In this document: positions 20,856 to 29,729 of the stretch, one piece after another | Position numbering within the stretch: the stretch's first letter is position 1 | How the letters are laid out: every line of letters begins with the position of its first letter | Origin: Lachnospiraceae bacterium | GTDB taxonomy: Bacteria > Bacillota > Clostridia > Lachnospirales > Lachnospiraceae | Assembly: GCA_024691305.1 (NCBI GenBank) | Contig: JAILNS010000036.1 | Coordinates: 124,001 to 188,000, forward strand | Length of the DNA: 64,000 nucleotides | Direction of reading: 5' to 3' | Program-made: the position numbers and the translations under genes | The notes under the pieces: model-generated | What the model saw: the letters and a program-made list of their open reading frames with translations, nothing else | Told to the model about the DNA's origin: nothing | Databases searched by the model: none

Positions 20856-21611
20856 TCATACTCCGTGATATCGCTTGCGCAGATATAATGCCAACCCGAT
20901 CATACCAAGAGTATCTATAAGATGAAAAATAACCGATGACCACACTATTCCTATATCCTGACCGAGTACGGAAAGTGTCACCATTTCAAGCCCCGTCGAT
21001 GATAGCAGGTATATGGATGCTGCGAGTATCGCAACAAGTTTTAAAGTCTTATCATCAAGAAATATTGCGGTCATTATCACGCCCAAAAGCAGTGCGATCA
21101 ACATTCCCTGATATTTAAAACTATGTGAGAGATTATAAAGGGAAGTATAATCATACTCTCCGCCTGATCTGGCAACAGCTCTGTACAGGTTAAGTGCAAA
21201 ATGCCTGTACACTTCGGAGAACACTTCATACATAAGCTGTACCCCCACAAAAATAACAAACCATGTTTCCAGTAATTTGCGTATGATCTCGGCATTTAAA
21301 GCTGAATTATCCTTACCGAAATACTCTTCCTGTAATGCGGCCATTTCCAATCGGTCATCGGCAGGAACAACAGAAATATATTTATTAATACGCCTTATTT
21401 GAACCACAAAAACACATGCCGATGCAATAAGTGTAAGCACCGCCACTACAAATTGGACACGCCATATAATGTCATCCGCCATATCAGGTTCCACACCGCC
21501 CCTGCGGATAACAGTGCGTACTATACCGGACACGGTAAATCCGATAAACCTTATTACCGTGACCGATAGTATCACATTTGATAGGATATGTTTCCTGGGG
21601 CTAAAATACAT
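20856..21611 (-). CDS. Polytopic membrane protein, family not recognised
   Basis: About 6 hydrophobic segments in a 251-aa ORF; collinear with neighbours. Confidence 0.7.
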   Translation of the reverse strand: MYFSPRKHILSNVILSVTVIRFIGFTVSGIVRTVIRRGGVEPDMADDIIWRVQFVVAVLTLIASACVFVVQIRRINKYISVVPADDRLEMAALQEEYFGKDNSALNAEIIRKLLETWFVIFVGVQLMYEVFSEVYRHFALNLYRAVARSGGEYDYTSLYNLSHSFKYQGMLIALLLGVIMTAIFLDDKTLKLVAILAASIYLLSSTGLEMVTLSVLGQDIGIVWSSVIFHLIDTLGMIGLALYLRKRYHGV

Positions 21612-21629
21612 ATAACATCAAATCCTTTT

Positions 21630-21830
21630 TCAGTTATTGTCTACGGGACCGGAAGCAGAATTCTTTATTCCGGCCACATCAAGAACGCCTGCAGCCGAAG
21701 CATATTCCAGATCATCATCATCAAGTTTTGTCACTTCATATCGACTTTCAACATCATCTATGATAGATTGAAGTTTTTGATTAGGTGAGAATTTCTGAAA
21801 ATCGAATAAACTCTTTAACTGTTTTTCCAT
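21630..21830 (-). CDS. 66-aa small peptide with bacteriocin/NHLM-like leader (MEKQLKSLFDFQKFSPNQKLQSIIDDVESRYEVTKLDDDDLEYASAAG-VLDVAGIKNSASGPVDNN)
   Basis: Strong SD AAAGGAG before ATG at 21830; acidic LDDDDLE motif followed by AAG resembles double-glycine leaders; C39 exporter encoded about 10 kb upstream in the same orientation. Confidence 0.6.
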   Translation of the reverse strand: MEKQLKSLFDFQKFSPNQKLQSIIDDVESRYEVTKLDDDDLEYASAAGVLDVAGIKNSASGPVDNN

Positions 21831-21935
21831 GGCTTGCTCCTTTCTGCACATTATCCGAAATGCACTGATATATATTTATACGCATAAGTCGGACAAATGG
21901 CAGAACATTTCTCATTCGTTTTTATAATCAGTTGA

Positions 21936-22412
21936 TCACGATATCCTTTTCCTAAGAGCCGCCAGGGCTTTCCTGTGTTCCAATTTCAGTATACCGTAGC
22001 TGATATTCATCATAGAGGCTATCTCTGTCAATGGATGATCATGGTAATAACGCAATACGATTATATCTCTCTGACGTTCAGGAAGTTCATCAAGTGCATC
22101 TGCAAGGTCCGATAACAAGCCTTCATTGATCAATTCGCTTTCAATGTCATCATTAGATGCCAGATCATCCGGAATTTCCTCCATCTTTGACGGACGTCTG
22201 AAGTAATCTGTAAGAGTATTTCTTGTTATCGTATAAATCCATGTAGAAACAGCAGCCTTTTTTTCGTCATAGCGATCGAGAGCCTGGTAAGCTTTTACAA
22301 AGACATCGGATGTAAGATCCTCCGCAAGGTCCACATTTCCTGTACGATGAATTATATATCCCAGTATCTTATCATGATATTGCATGTATAATTGTTCTTT
22401 ATCTATGCTCAT
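21936..22412 (-). CDS. ECF-type RNA polymerase sigma factor (sigma70 family)
   Basis: Region 2 DLAEDLTSDVFVKAYQALDRYD...STWIYTITRNTLTDYFRR; region 4 LPERQRDIIVLRYYHDHPLTEIASMMNISYGILKLEHRKALAALRK. Confidence 0.92.
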   Translation of the reverse strand: MSIDKEQLYMQYHDKILGYIIHRTGNVDLAEDLTSDVFVKAYQALDRYDEKKAAVSTWIYTITRNTLTDYFRRPSKMEEIPDDLASNDDIESELINEGLLSDLADALDELPERQRDIIVLRYYHDHPLTEIASMMNISYGILKLEHRKALAALRKRIS

Positions 22413-22473
22413 TCCACTGTAAACAAAGGGAATCCTGACTCTTCAAGACTCCCTTATCCCTATTGTTTTCTGT

Positions 22474-23106
22474 CTATTTTATCTTTTTTTCGATAGTAAG
22501 TTCAACAGTACTTCCCTTTACGGAAACACGAACATCATCAGCGATATTGGCAACTATCGACTTTTCCAGTTCATCCCATGCCATCTGTGCTGCAGGGTTG
22601 GTATTTTTGGCATCTTCTACATTATCTTTATACATGGATAATGACCATTGATAATCGGAAGATGCGAGTGATGAAGAATCTACGGCACCCAGCGAACTGT
22701 ACATAAGCGGTGATCCGCCATATTCAGTCTGAAGGCTTTCTACCTCATCCATTGTATAAAGACTGTTTTCAACTATCTCCCTGATCTTTCCCATGACACC
22801 CATGGCAGCATCATTCTGCTTGCGTTTGGACGCATCGATAAGAGCCTTCTTTTTAATATAATCCATGTCGGTTTCGGCCAAAAGATGAATATAAGCCTTA
22901 CCGTCCGAAGTGCTCTCAAGCCAGAACAACGCATCAAAATCCTCTGCTATGGCAGTTACCATACCCAGAGTTTCTTCTGCCAGTAAATGAAGTCTCATAA
23001 ATGTTTTATGATCAACATTTTCATATTCAGCAAATCTGTCGGTAATCTCAAGGGCCTCATCTCTTCCGATGCCCCATCCGTCTACCTTAATCTTATCCGT
23101 AACCAT
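22474..23106 (-). CDS. RsbW-like/degenerate HATPase protein, putative partner-switch component
   Basis: HLLAEETLGMVTAIAEDF resembles the N box of RsbW-like kinases but no clear G1/G2 boxes; adjacent to the STAS gene. Confidence 0.5.
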   Translation of the reverse strand: MVTDKIKVDGWGIGRDEALEITDRFAEYENVDHKTFMRLHLLAEETLGMVTAIAEDFDALFWLESTSDGKAYIHLLAETDMDYIKKKALIDASKRKQNDAAMGVMGKIREIVENSLYTMDEVESLQTEYGGSPLMYSSLGAVDSSSLASSDYQWSLSMYKDNVEDAKNTNPAAQMAWDELEKSIVANIADDVRVSVKGSTVELTIEKKIK

Positions 23107-23116
23107 AAGATTCTCC

Positions 23117-23416
23117 TTATTCTATAGTCAATATGTCTGAAAAACCTGTGACGTCAAAGATTTCCCTAACTTCCTCCGAAGTATTCTTAACGACCATACT
23201 GCCCTGTTTATTCATGATCTTCTGAGCAGAGAGAAGTACGCGAAGTCCTGCACTCGATATATACTGAAGATCTTTTATATCAAAGCACAACTCCGTAACA
23301 TCGTTTATTGACGATTTCAGTTCTTCCTCAAGTTGGGGAGAAGTTGTGGTATCGAGACGTCCTTCCAGTGAAACCGTAAGAACGCTACCGTTAACATCCT
23401 TTGATATGTTTAACAT
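23117..23416 (-). CDS. STAS-domain anti-sigma factor antagonist (second copy)
   Basis: VSLEGRLDTTTSPQLEEEL...DLQYISSAGLRVLLSAQKIM...FDVTGFSDILTIE. Confidence 0.92.
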   Translation of the reverse strand: MLNISKDVNGSVLTVSLEGRLDTTTSPQLEEELKSSINDVTELCFDIKDLQYISSAGLRVLLSAQKIMNKQGSMVVKNTSEEVREIFDVTGFSDILTIE

Positions 23417-23482
23417 CTTATTACCTCCAAATACGTTTATAGTTAGAAAAATACAACGATATGATTATATCAAATTTTATAT

Positions 23483-25390
23483 TTAATGTATAGGCTTTCC
23501 GATTTTTGCACAGACATCAGACTTAAGACTCACAGCATCAATCTTTCCTGTTCCAAGCATAGGAAATGACTCATACACGATAAAGAATGAGGGAATCTTA
23601 AATCTTGAAAGCTTACCCTCGAGTTCCTTACGGATAATATCTTCATCAAAACTTTCACCTTCGTTCAATATAATGCATGCCGCCACTTCTTCACCAAAGA
23701 ACTCACTCGGAACGCCTATAACCTTTACATTACCGATCATGTCAAGTTGTGATATGACAGCCTCAACCTCGCCCGGCATTATATTTTCACCACCGCGGAT
23801 TATAAGTTCCTTTAGTCTTCCGGAAAGGCAAAGATAGCCTTCTTTATTAATATAGCCAAGATCGCCTGTATGAAGCCATCCTTCTTCATCTATTGATTGA
23901 TCATCCAGCGCTCTCTTATAATATCCGGCCATCAGATTATACCCCTGAACCAGTATCTCTCCGGATTCACCCTGCTTACATTCTTCGCCCGTAATGTGAT
24001 CTGCGATCTTAATACTTATATTCCTGACCGGAAGCCCAACGGTGTGAAGGACATGCTCGTCACTGTCCTCATACTTTGTGATACTTACAGGTGCCATTTC
24101 ACTGAGTCCGTAAGAAGACAAAAAATGATCGTTTGGCAACCTTTGCTTGAACATCTGTATCTGAGCCTCTGTCGCAGCCGCACCCGATATGATCGTGCAT
24201 CTGATCGATGATAATTTTTCGTTATCAAAGTTCTTATTTTTCATAAGAGCTATGAGCATTGTAGGAACCGAATGAAAGATCGTGCATTTTTCACGGCTTA
24301 TCAGTTCAATAAGTGTATCTGTCCTTATATCTTTGGGTATATATATAACGGAATCCGCAACCGAATTAGCCATAAGACCTGCCACAAGGCCGAATATATG
24401 AAAAAGCGGCAAAATAAGGCATGTCTTATCAGTATTATTAAGCGTCTGATCCTGACTGTTAATGACAGCCGCATTTAAGATATTATAAGAAGAAAGAAGT
24501 ACCCCTTTTGGGATACCGGTAGATCCGGATGTAAATATCATCACACACGGATCATCAGATTCAACAAATAGTTCAAAGCGTTCGTTATATGCCCCTATCT
24601 CAGAGTATCTTGCGGTAAGATCGATCCCGTTACCGAAAAGATAATAATCTTTTATTGTACAGTCAGTGGTTTCTTTGACTGTTTCCTTAAATTTGTCCAA
24701 ATCCCTGATCTCTACGGTATTACCAAGACATATAAAATCAGCATCTCCGACTGTAGCACATCTGATAACCTCTTCGGCTCTCATAGAAGGATTGATCAGT
24801 AAAGCTATTCCGCCAAGTTTTTGGATCGCATAAAAAGTAAATACCCAGTTGGGAGTATTAATGCCGCAAATACCTACGTGAGATCCCTTATGAACACCTT
24901 TTGCGGACAGGTCGTGGGCGATGATATCAGAAGCTTTATCTATATCCGACCATGTATAGTTTACGCCTTCATATATGATCACATCGGAATCCGGTCTGCT
25001 GCTTAATTTGTTTTTCAAAAAATCCTTAAACGATAAATAAATATATTCTTCTTTTTCAAAGTTCGCCCTGTTATCTTCAACCGGTTCCATTTCGGTAACT
25101 ATCGGAATAAGGGTATCAAACCCGGTAGTAGCAAAGATTGCTTCTACTTCCTTGCTTACATTTATAACGGACATTGCGTCATCTCTGTATTTCTTACGGC
25201 ATATCAGTAATTCCCTAAGACCTGCCGACGAAATATAATCCACATTCTTAAAATCTATGATAACCCTTCGTATATCAGAGGGAATAGCAGCAATCTCTTC
25301 TCTTAATGCCGGGGATGTAATGGTATCGATCCTGCCGTTTACTATAAACATTATCTCATCTTTAGCCGGGTATTCTTTGTAAATCTTCAT
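23483..25390 (-). CDS. STAS domain fused to AMP-forming acyl-CoA/acid ligase (ANL superfamily)
   Basis: N-terminal STAS (FIVNGRIDTITSPALREEI...YISSAGLRELLI) then ANL motifs VMIFTSGSTGIPKGVLLS, LSSYGLSEMAP, GWLHTGDLGYINKEGYLCLSGRLKELIIRGGENIMPGEVE, GTGKIDAVSL. Confidence 0.93.
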   Translation of the reverse strand: MKIYKEYPAKDEIMFIVNGRIDTITSPALREEIAAIPSDIRRVIIDFKNVDYISSAGLRELLICRKKYRDDAMSVINVSKEVEAIFATTGFDTLIPIVTEMEPVEDNRANFEKEEYIYLSFKDFLKNKLSSRPDSDVIIYEGVNYTWSDIDKASDIIAHDLSAKGVHKGSHVGICGINTPNWVFTFYAIQKLGGIALLINPSMRAEEVIRCATVGDADFICLGNTVEIRDLDKFKETVKETTDCTIKDYYLFGNGIDLTARYSEIGAYNERFELFVESDDPCVMIFTSGSTGIPKGVLLSSYNILNAAVINSQDQTLNNTDKTCLILPLFHIFGLVAGLMANSVADSVIYIPKDIRTDTLIELISREKCTIFHSVPTMLIALMKNKNFDNEKLSSIRCTIISGAAATEAQIQMFKQRLPNDHFLSSYGLSEMAPVSITKYEDSDEHVLHTVGLPVRNISIKIADHITGEECKQGESGEILVQGYNLMAGYYKRALDDQSIDEEGWLHTGDLGYINKEGYLCLSGRLKELIIRGGENIMPGEVEAVISQLDMIGNVKVIGVPSEFFGEEVAACIILNEGESFDEDIIRKELEGKLSRFKIPSFFIVYESFPMLGTGKIDAVSLKSDVCAKIGKPIH

Positions 25391-25399
25391 TAATACACC

Positions 25400-26608
25400 T
25401 CACCTGATAAAGTATTCATTAAACAAATTAGGGAACACATCCACTCCTGCGGCAGACCATACGCATGCCGCAACGCTTAATATCATTACCACACTGTACC
25501 ACAGATACTTATGATCATTCATAAATCCGCCCACTCTTTTGATAAGATACCGGTTATAAAAAGCAACAACCAGGCTTGTAAGCATAAAAACCACTATAGC
25601 TAAAACATAATACGCATACCCTGTTTCAAATCCCGATACCAAAGGAATATACATAATGACACTTATGATGACCAAATGAACACAGTAATACCTGTTAATA
25701 TTCTGTGAGACAAAATTGACTCCTTTCATAAAACGATCCGGTAATATATTTGATATAAAATAAATAAATGCGATCAAAGCAGTATTGCATATCAACTGTA
25801 TAAATGCGTCCTGAAACGGAACTCCACACATCATATACCAGTTGTCAAATATCTTAAAAAAATCCTGATCACAAGAAAGGCCGATATAATAGTATGCTAT
25901 CCACACAACAGTACAGGGAACTATCAGTGCTCCATAAAAACCGGTTTTATCTTTTACATGCTTAAGGATATCACCGAATAGCATTCCGAATGCCGGATAT
26001 ATGAACCAGTTAAAGAACGGAAAATAGCTCTCGGATTCAGTCATTATAAAAAGTCCGAAAAGCTGGTCAAGAGGATAATGTCCGGTATGTATCTTCAGAT
26101 TCAAAAAAGTCCCTATAAGATTTATTGCCAGTGAAACACCAAATACCTGCCATGGTTTTAACTTAAGTAACCGGAGCAATCCAAGAGCAATAAAGAACAG
26201 TCCGGCAAACTGCATGATATCACTGGAAAAAACGAGGAATACCATTCCCCGTGATACACTGTCACCTGTTAAAAAATAATCCAACAATCCGGGAATGGCA
26301 TACCTAAATATGTTAAGAAGTTGGCCTGTCATAAGCAGACCAACTCCTCTCTTAGCATATTCTTTTGCGGAGACACTTCTGGAATAGACTACACCTATCC
26401 CCATACATATCATAAACGCCTGAGCCCCTATCGTACCGGCAAGTATATCATTGATAATATAGGAAACAGGATCATCCTCATATCCTACATACAATTCGTC
26501 GATACAATGTGTAAGGATCATCATAAATATGGAATAAGCTTTTACTAAATCTATTTCCTTCTGGCGTCCACCATTTACCGGATCTTTGGAAAAGATCTTT
26601 TCAATCAA
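25400..26608 (-). CDS. Polytopic membrane acyltransferase-like protein (acyltransferase_3/DUF1624-like)
   Basis: RQKEIDLVKAYSIFMMILTHC near the N-terminus, about 10 TM segments. Confidence 0.65.
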   Translation of the reverse strand: MIEKIFSKDPVNGGRQKEIDLVKAYSIFMMILTHCIDELYVGYEDDPVSYIINDILAGTIGAQAFMICMGIGVVYSRSVSAKEYAKRGVGLLMTGQLLNIFRYAIPGLLDYFLTGDSVSRGMVFLVFSSDIMQFAGLFFIALGLLRLLKLKPWQVFGVSLAINLIGTFLNLKIHTGHYPLDQLFGLFIMTESESYFPFFNWFIYPAFGMLFGDILKHVKDKTGFYGALIVPCTVVWIAYYYIGLSCDQDFFKIFDNWYMMCGVPFQDAFIQLICNTALIAFIYFISNILPDRFMKGVNFVSQNINRYYCVHLVIISVIMYIPLVSGFETGYAYYVLAIVVFMLTSLVVAFYNRYLIKRVGGFMNDHKYLWYSVVMILSVAACVWSAAGVDVFPNLFNEYFIR

Positions 26609-26620
26609 TTCTCAAACTCC

Positions 26621-29545
26621 TTATTTGTGTGCACGCTGTCTCTTTAACTGTCTCATCTTACGCTGATGCGCAATGAGTATAAGGAAACATGTGACCGCTA
26701 CGCCAAATGCAAGTGCTGCTCCGGCTATAAGCCATGTCACTATTCCCTTTGCTGTAGCAACCTCCTGAGCTATAGCATAAGAAGAAAATCTGTCGGTACG
26801 GAATGTAATGGTATTCGGATTATCATCCAGGTCAGGAAGAACGCTTAATTCTCCGTTATGAACACGCAGTACCGAATATGTCTTACCGTTTGAATATACT
26901 GCATCAGGTATCTGAATGACAACTTCCATCGTAGTAGGAAGTTCGGTTACCTTCTCCGTATATCCATCAGAAGTCTTAAGCATTGTAAGGTCAAAGTACT
27001 GAACCGGTTTCTGGCCAACCGCATTCTTCATGATGCGTTTTGTTGCGGCATCAGGTTCGTCCTGACCGCTAAGGCTTACAGAAATATCTACATGCCCACC
27101 TTTTGCAAGCTGCATAACATCATCATATGTAAGCATTTTCTGAACAACTACATCAAGATCGGGAAGACTGGGATTGATATTATCATCAGATGCCTGCATA
27201 AGTTCGTCCCTTGACATATTCTGATAGTCAATGCTTGTCATATATGAAGGTTCATATGCGTTCTGTACATATGCTCCAAGACCGCCGGTATAGAATGCGG
27301 CATCAAGGATATCCATTGTATTTCCTGAAGCAACCATGGTGCTTACCTCATCCATTGTTTTTCCAAGCATCTGGGTAACTTCTGAATAAACTTCAACTTC
27401 CTCAACCGAAACAACTCCAAGCTGTTCATCGGTAGGAACCTCTATACCTTCGAGATTCATTTCCTCTACAAACTCATCTCCGCTATCACCTGAAGCTGCT
27501 TCACTCAGACTGACTGTTGACTGAGTTGATGCAGTATTCGTTTCAGTCTTCTTAACAGGTTCCACTTTCTGAGACTGATTTGTCTTGCCCGAAGCTGTAT
27601 TTGCGGCTTTACCGGCATCAGTCTGTAAGAATGCCGCAGAAATAGTATGCGGTCCCTGTACATTTGTGAAAGTATATGTATTGACTGCTCCCACCTGAAC
27701 TCCGTCTACAGCAACTGCAAGGATTGCAAAACCGGACTTGGGTGTGATCGTATATGTAAGGTTTTGTCCCTGTGCTACAAGTGATTTTCCTGCAGGGCTA
27801 ATTGATCCGCCCGTGGTTGCTACACCTGAAGATATTTCGAATGTAGTTACCGAATTCTTAGTAAATACAGCTGTGCAGGTGCAATCCTGATCAACTTTAT
27901 CTACTTTGAAATTAGCATCTCTGCTTACATACTGATTATTAACCTGCCAACCCTGGAAAGTATATCCATTTGCTGCAGTAGCCTTCAGTGTAGTACCCTG
28001 TCCTAACTGGAATGTGCCTCCACCGGTCACTGAACCGCCTTCTTTGGGATAAGCCGCAAGTGTGATCGTATGTGATGTCTTTTCAAACATAGCGGTAAAT
28101 TTTCGGTCCACGGTAAGATTGGATAACTTGATTGATGCATCCTTACTTACTATATAATCGCCTTCCTTCCATCCGGTAAATACATAACCGTTATATGCTT
28201 TTGCCGAAATGGTAGTAGTTCCGCCATATGTGATCGTTCCGCCGCCAACAACATTACCGGCATCGCCGTTATTTGCCGAAACACTTACATTCACATAACG
28301 CTGTGCAAATTTAGCGGTTACTGTCTGATTCGACTGAATATTGGACAAAGTATAGTTCGAAGATGTTGAAACATTCTTTCCGTCTATTATCCAACCCACA
28401 AAATAATAATTATTTGAAGGTGCTGCCGATACTGTGACTGATCCACCCTGTGAAACAGCTCCGCCGCCTGAAACGACCCCGCTGTTTGCAGGATCCACCT
28501 TTACACTTACGTTATAACTGTTTCTTTGAGGTGTAACAAGTGAAGATGCCGATATAGACCCATCTGAAACACTTGTTGCTATAACATTTATGGAACCGGA
28601 AGTTTCATCACTAGCTATGCTGAGTGTACCGTCAGATGTAATCTTAGTTCCTGTTGATCTGTTTCCTGCAACGCTCCATCTTACATCGGATACAAAATCA
28701 CCTGTACCGGATACGTTTGCATAAAACTTATAATCATTACCTACCGCAAGAGTGGCCTGTGCCGGTGAAACTGAAACCTTAGTAACTTTGGCTTCCTTAG
28801 GCAGAACATTACCTGTTACTGTTACGGCAAGTGCCTTCTGATAATTCATGTCTCTGTTTGAATCGGCAAAGTAAAATACTGCTGTATAAGTACCCACTCC
28901 AAGATTGGATTTCATGGACACATTGTAACGTGAAGCTTCACCGGGTGCTAAATGAGTTCTGTCACCATGAAGCGTAAGATCAAATGCCCCTCCGTCATTA
29001 GTCTTGGTATATATAAGATCAACTTCGGTATTACCGGTATTGGTAATATCTATCGGAATATAGTCACGTTCCGCTCCTACCTGTGCGTTTCCAAAATTAA
29101 GATTAGTCGTTCTTCTGCCATCCAACAAATCACACGAAAGACTGTATTTTTGATCCTCTTCCGCCTTTTTCTGTTCTGCGGCAGCAGCTTCTGCGGCAGC
29201 AGCTTCTTCTGCAGCTCTTTGAGCCTGTTCTTCAGCCTGTCTTTGTGCTTCCTGGGCAGCTGCATCGGCTTCTGCCTGTTTTTGCGCCTCTTCAGCCTCT
29301 CTGGCCGCTTCCTCATATGCAGCCTCACGTGCAGCTTCCTCTTCGGCTGCGGCCTGAAGCAATTCATTCCAAGCAGCTTCGTCTGCTTCAGTCCAATCGC
29401 TGCCTTCACCACCATCCGTATTTTCCACGGCTTCAGTATTTTCTTCAGCCCTGACTACCATGGATATCCCTGCAATATTCGAAACGAATACCGAAAGAGA
29501 AAGTACGATGGCAAGTAGTAGTGAAATCGTCTTCTTCATTTTCAT
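26621..29545 (-). CDS. Secreted, membrane-anchored surface protein: signal peptide, Ala/Glu/Gln-rich helix, Ig-like domain, four InlB-type B repeats, C-terminal TM
   Basis: Signal peptide MKMKKTISLLLAIVLSLSVFVSNIAG; GGG...F.GW repeats; C-terminal TM and KRQRAHK tail, no LPxTG. Confidence 0.88.
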   Translation of the reverse strand: MKMKKTISLLLAIVLSLSVFVSNIAGISMVVRAEENTEAVENTDGGEGSDWTEADEAAWNELLQAAAEEEAAREAAYEEAAREAEEAQKQAEADAAAQEAQRQAEEQAQRAAEEAAAAEAAAAEQKKAEEDQKYSLSCDLLDGRRTTNLNFGNAQVGAERDYIPIDITNTGNTEVDLIYTKTNDGGAFDLTLHGDRTHLAPGEASRYNVSMKSNLGVGTYTAVFYFADSNRDMNYQKALAVTVTGNVLPKEAKVTKVSVSPAQATLAVGNDYKFYANVSGTGDFVSDVRWSVAGNRSTGTKITSDGTLSIASDETSGSINVIATSVSDGSISASSLVTPQRNSYNVSVKVDPANSGVVSGGGAVSQGGSVTVSAAPSNNYYFVGWIIDGKNVSTSSNYTLSNIQSNQTVTAKFAQRYVNVSVSANNGDAGNVVGGGTITYGGTTTISAKAYNGYVFTGWKEGDYIVSKDASIKLSNLTVDRKFTAMFEKTSHTITLAAYPKEGGSVTGGGTFQLGQGTTLKATAANGYTFQGWQVNNQYVSRDANFKVDKVDQDCTCTAVFTKNSVTTFEISSGVATTGGSISPAGKSLVAQGQNLTYTITPKSGFAILAVAVDGVQVGAVNTYTFTNVQGPHTISAAFLQTDAGKAANTASGKTNQSQKVEPVKKTETNTASTQSTVSLSEAASGDSGDEFVEEMNLEGIEVPTDEQLGVVSVEEVEVYSEVTQMLGKTMDEVSTMVASGNTMDILDAAFYTGGLGAYVQNAYEPSYMTSIDYQNMSRDELMQASDDNINPSLPDLDVVVQKMLTYDDVMQLAKGGHVDISVSLSGQDEPDAATKRIMKNAVGQKPVQYFDLTMLKTSDGYTEKVTELPTTMEVVIQIPDAVYSNGKTYSVLRVHNGELSVLPDLDDNPNTITFRTDRFSSYAIAQEVATAKGIVTWLIAGAALAFGVAVTCFLILIAHQRKMRQLKRQRAHK
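27626..28516 (-). repeat. Four tandem protein-level InlB B-like repeats (about 70 aa each)
   Basis: Units at about aa 344-414, 416-488, 490-562, 567-640; first three share GGG(A/T)...YxFxGW...AxF. Confidence 0.8.
29147..29395 (-). repeat. Low-complexity Ala/Glu/Gln-rich helical segment in the surface protein
   Basis: EEEAAREAAYEEAAREAEEAQKQAEADAAAQEAQRQAEEQAQRAAEEAAAAEAAAAEQKKAEE. Confidence 0.8.
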
Positions 29546-29640
29546 CCTCCTCTGAAAACTGACTTTCGCATCTGTATGTTTATACGAGGTTCATTTCCAA
29601 GTGGCAATATTTTTTGCATAAACAAAAATCAGATACATAC

Positions 29641-29646
29641 ATTATA
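29641..29646 (-). promoter_or_regulatory. Candidate -10 box (TATAAT) for the surface-protein/partner-switch transcription unit
   Basis: Minus strand ACAATATAATGTATG about 95 nt upstream of the 29545 start; -35 not convincing. Confidence 0.35.
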
Positions 29647-29702
29647 TTGTATAGCCACATAGATTTTAATACAACATATCCAACAAACTTCCATCAAAAA
29701 TG

Positions 29703-29727
29703 CAAAAAAAAGCAGCTACCTGCCCCA
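29703..29727 (-). terminator. Weak intrinsic terminator after the second ABC gene
   Basis: Minus strand GGGGCAG-GTAG-CTGCTTTTTTTT directly after the stop codon. Confidence 0.5.
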
Positions 29728-29729
29728 TT

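Noticed and set aside
29077-29415. Minus-strand alternative-frame ORF inside the surface-protein gene
   Set aside because: Out-of-frame reading of the Ala/Glu/Gln repeat region.
28952-29518. 188-aa plus-strand Cys/Ser/Phe-rich ORF opposite the surface protein
   Set aside because: Mirror of the low-complexity Ala/Glu segment (GCN codons read antisense).
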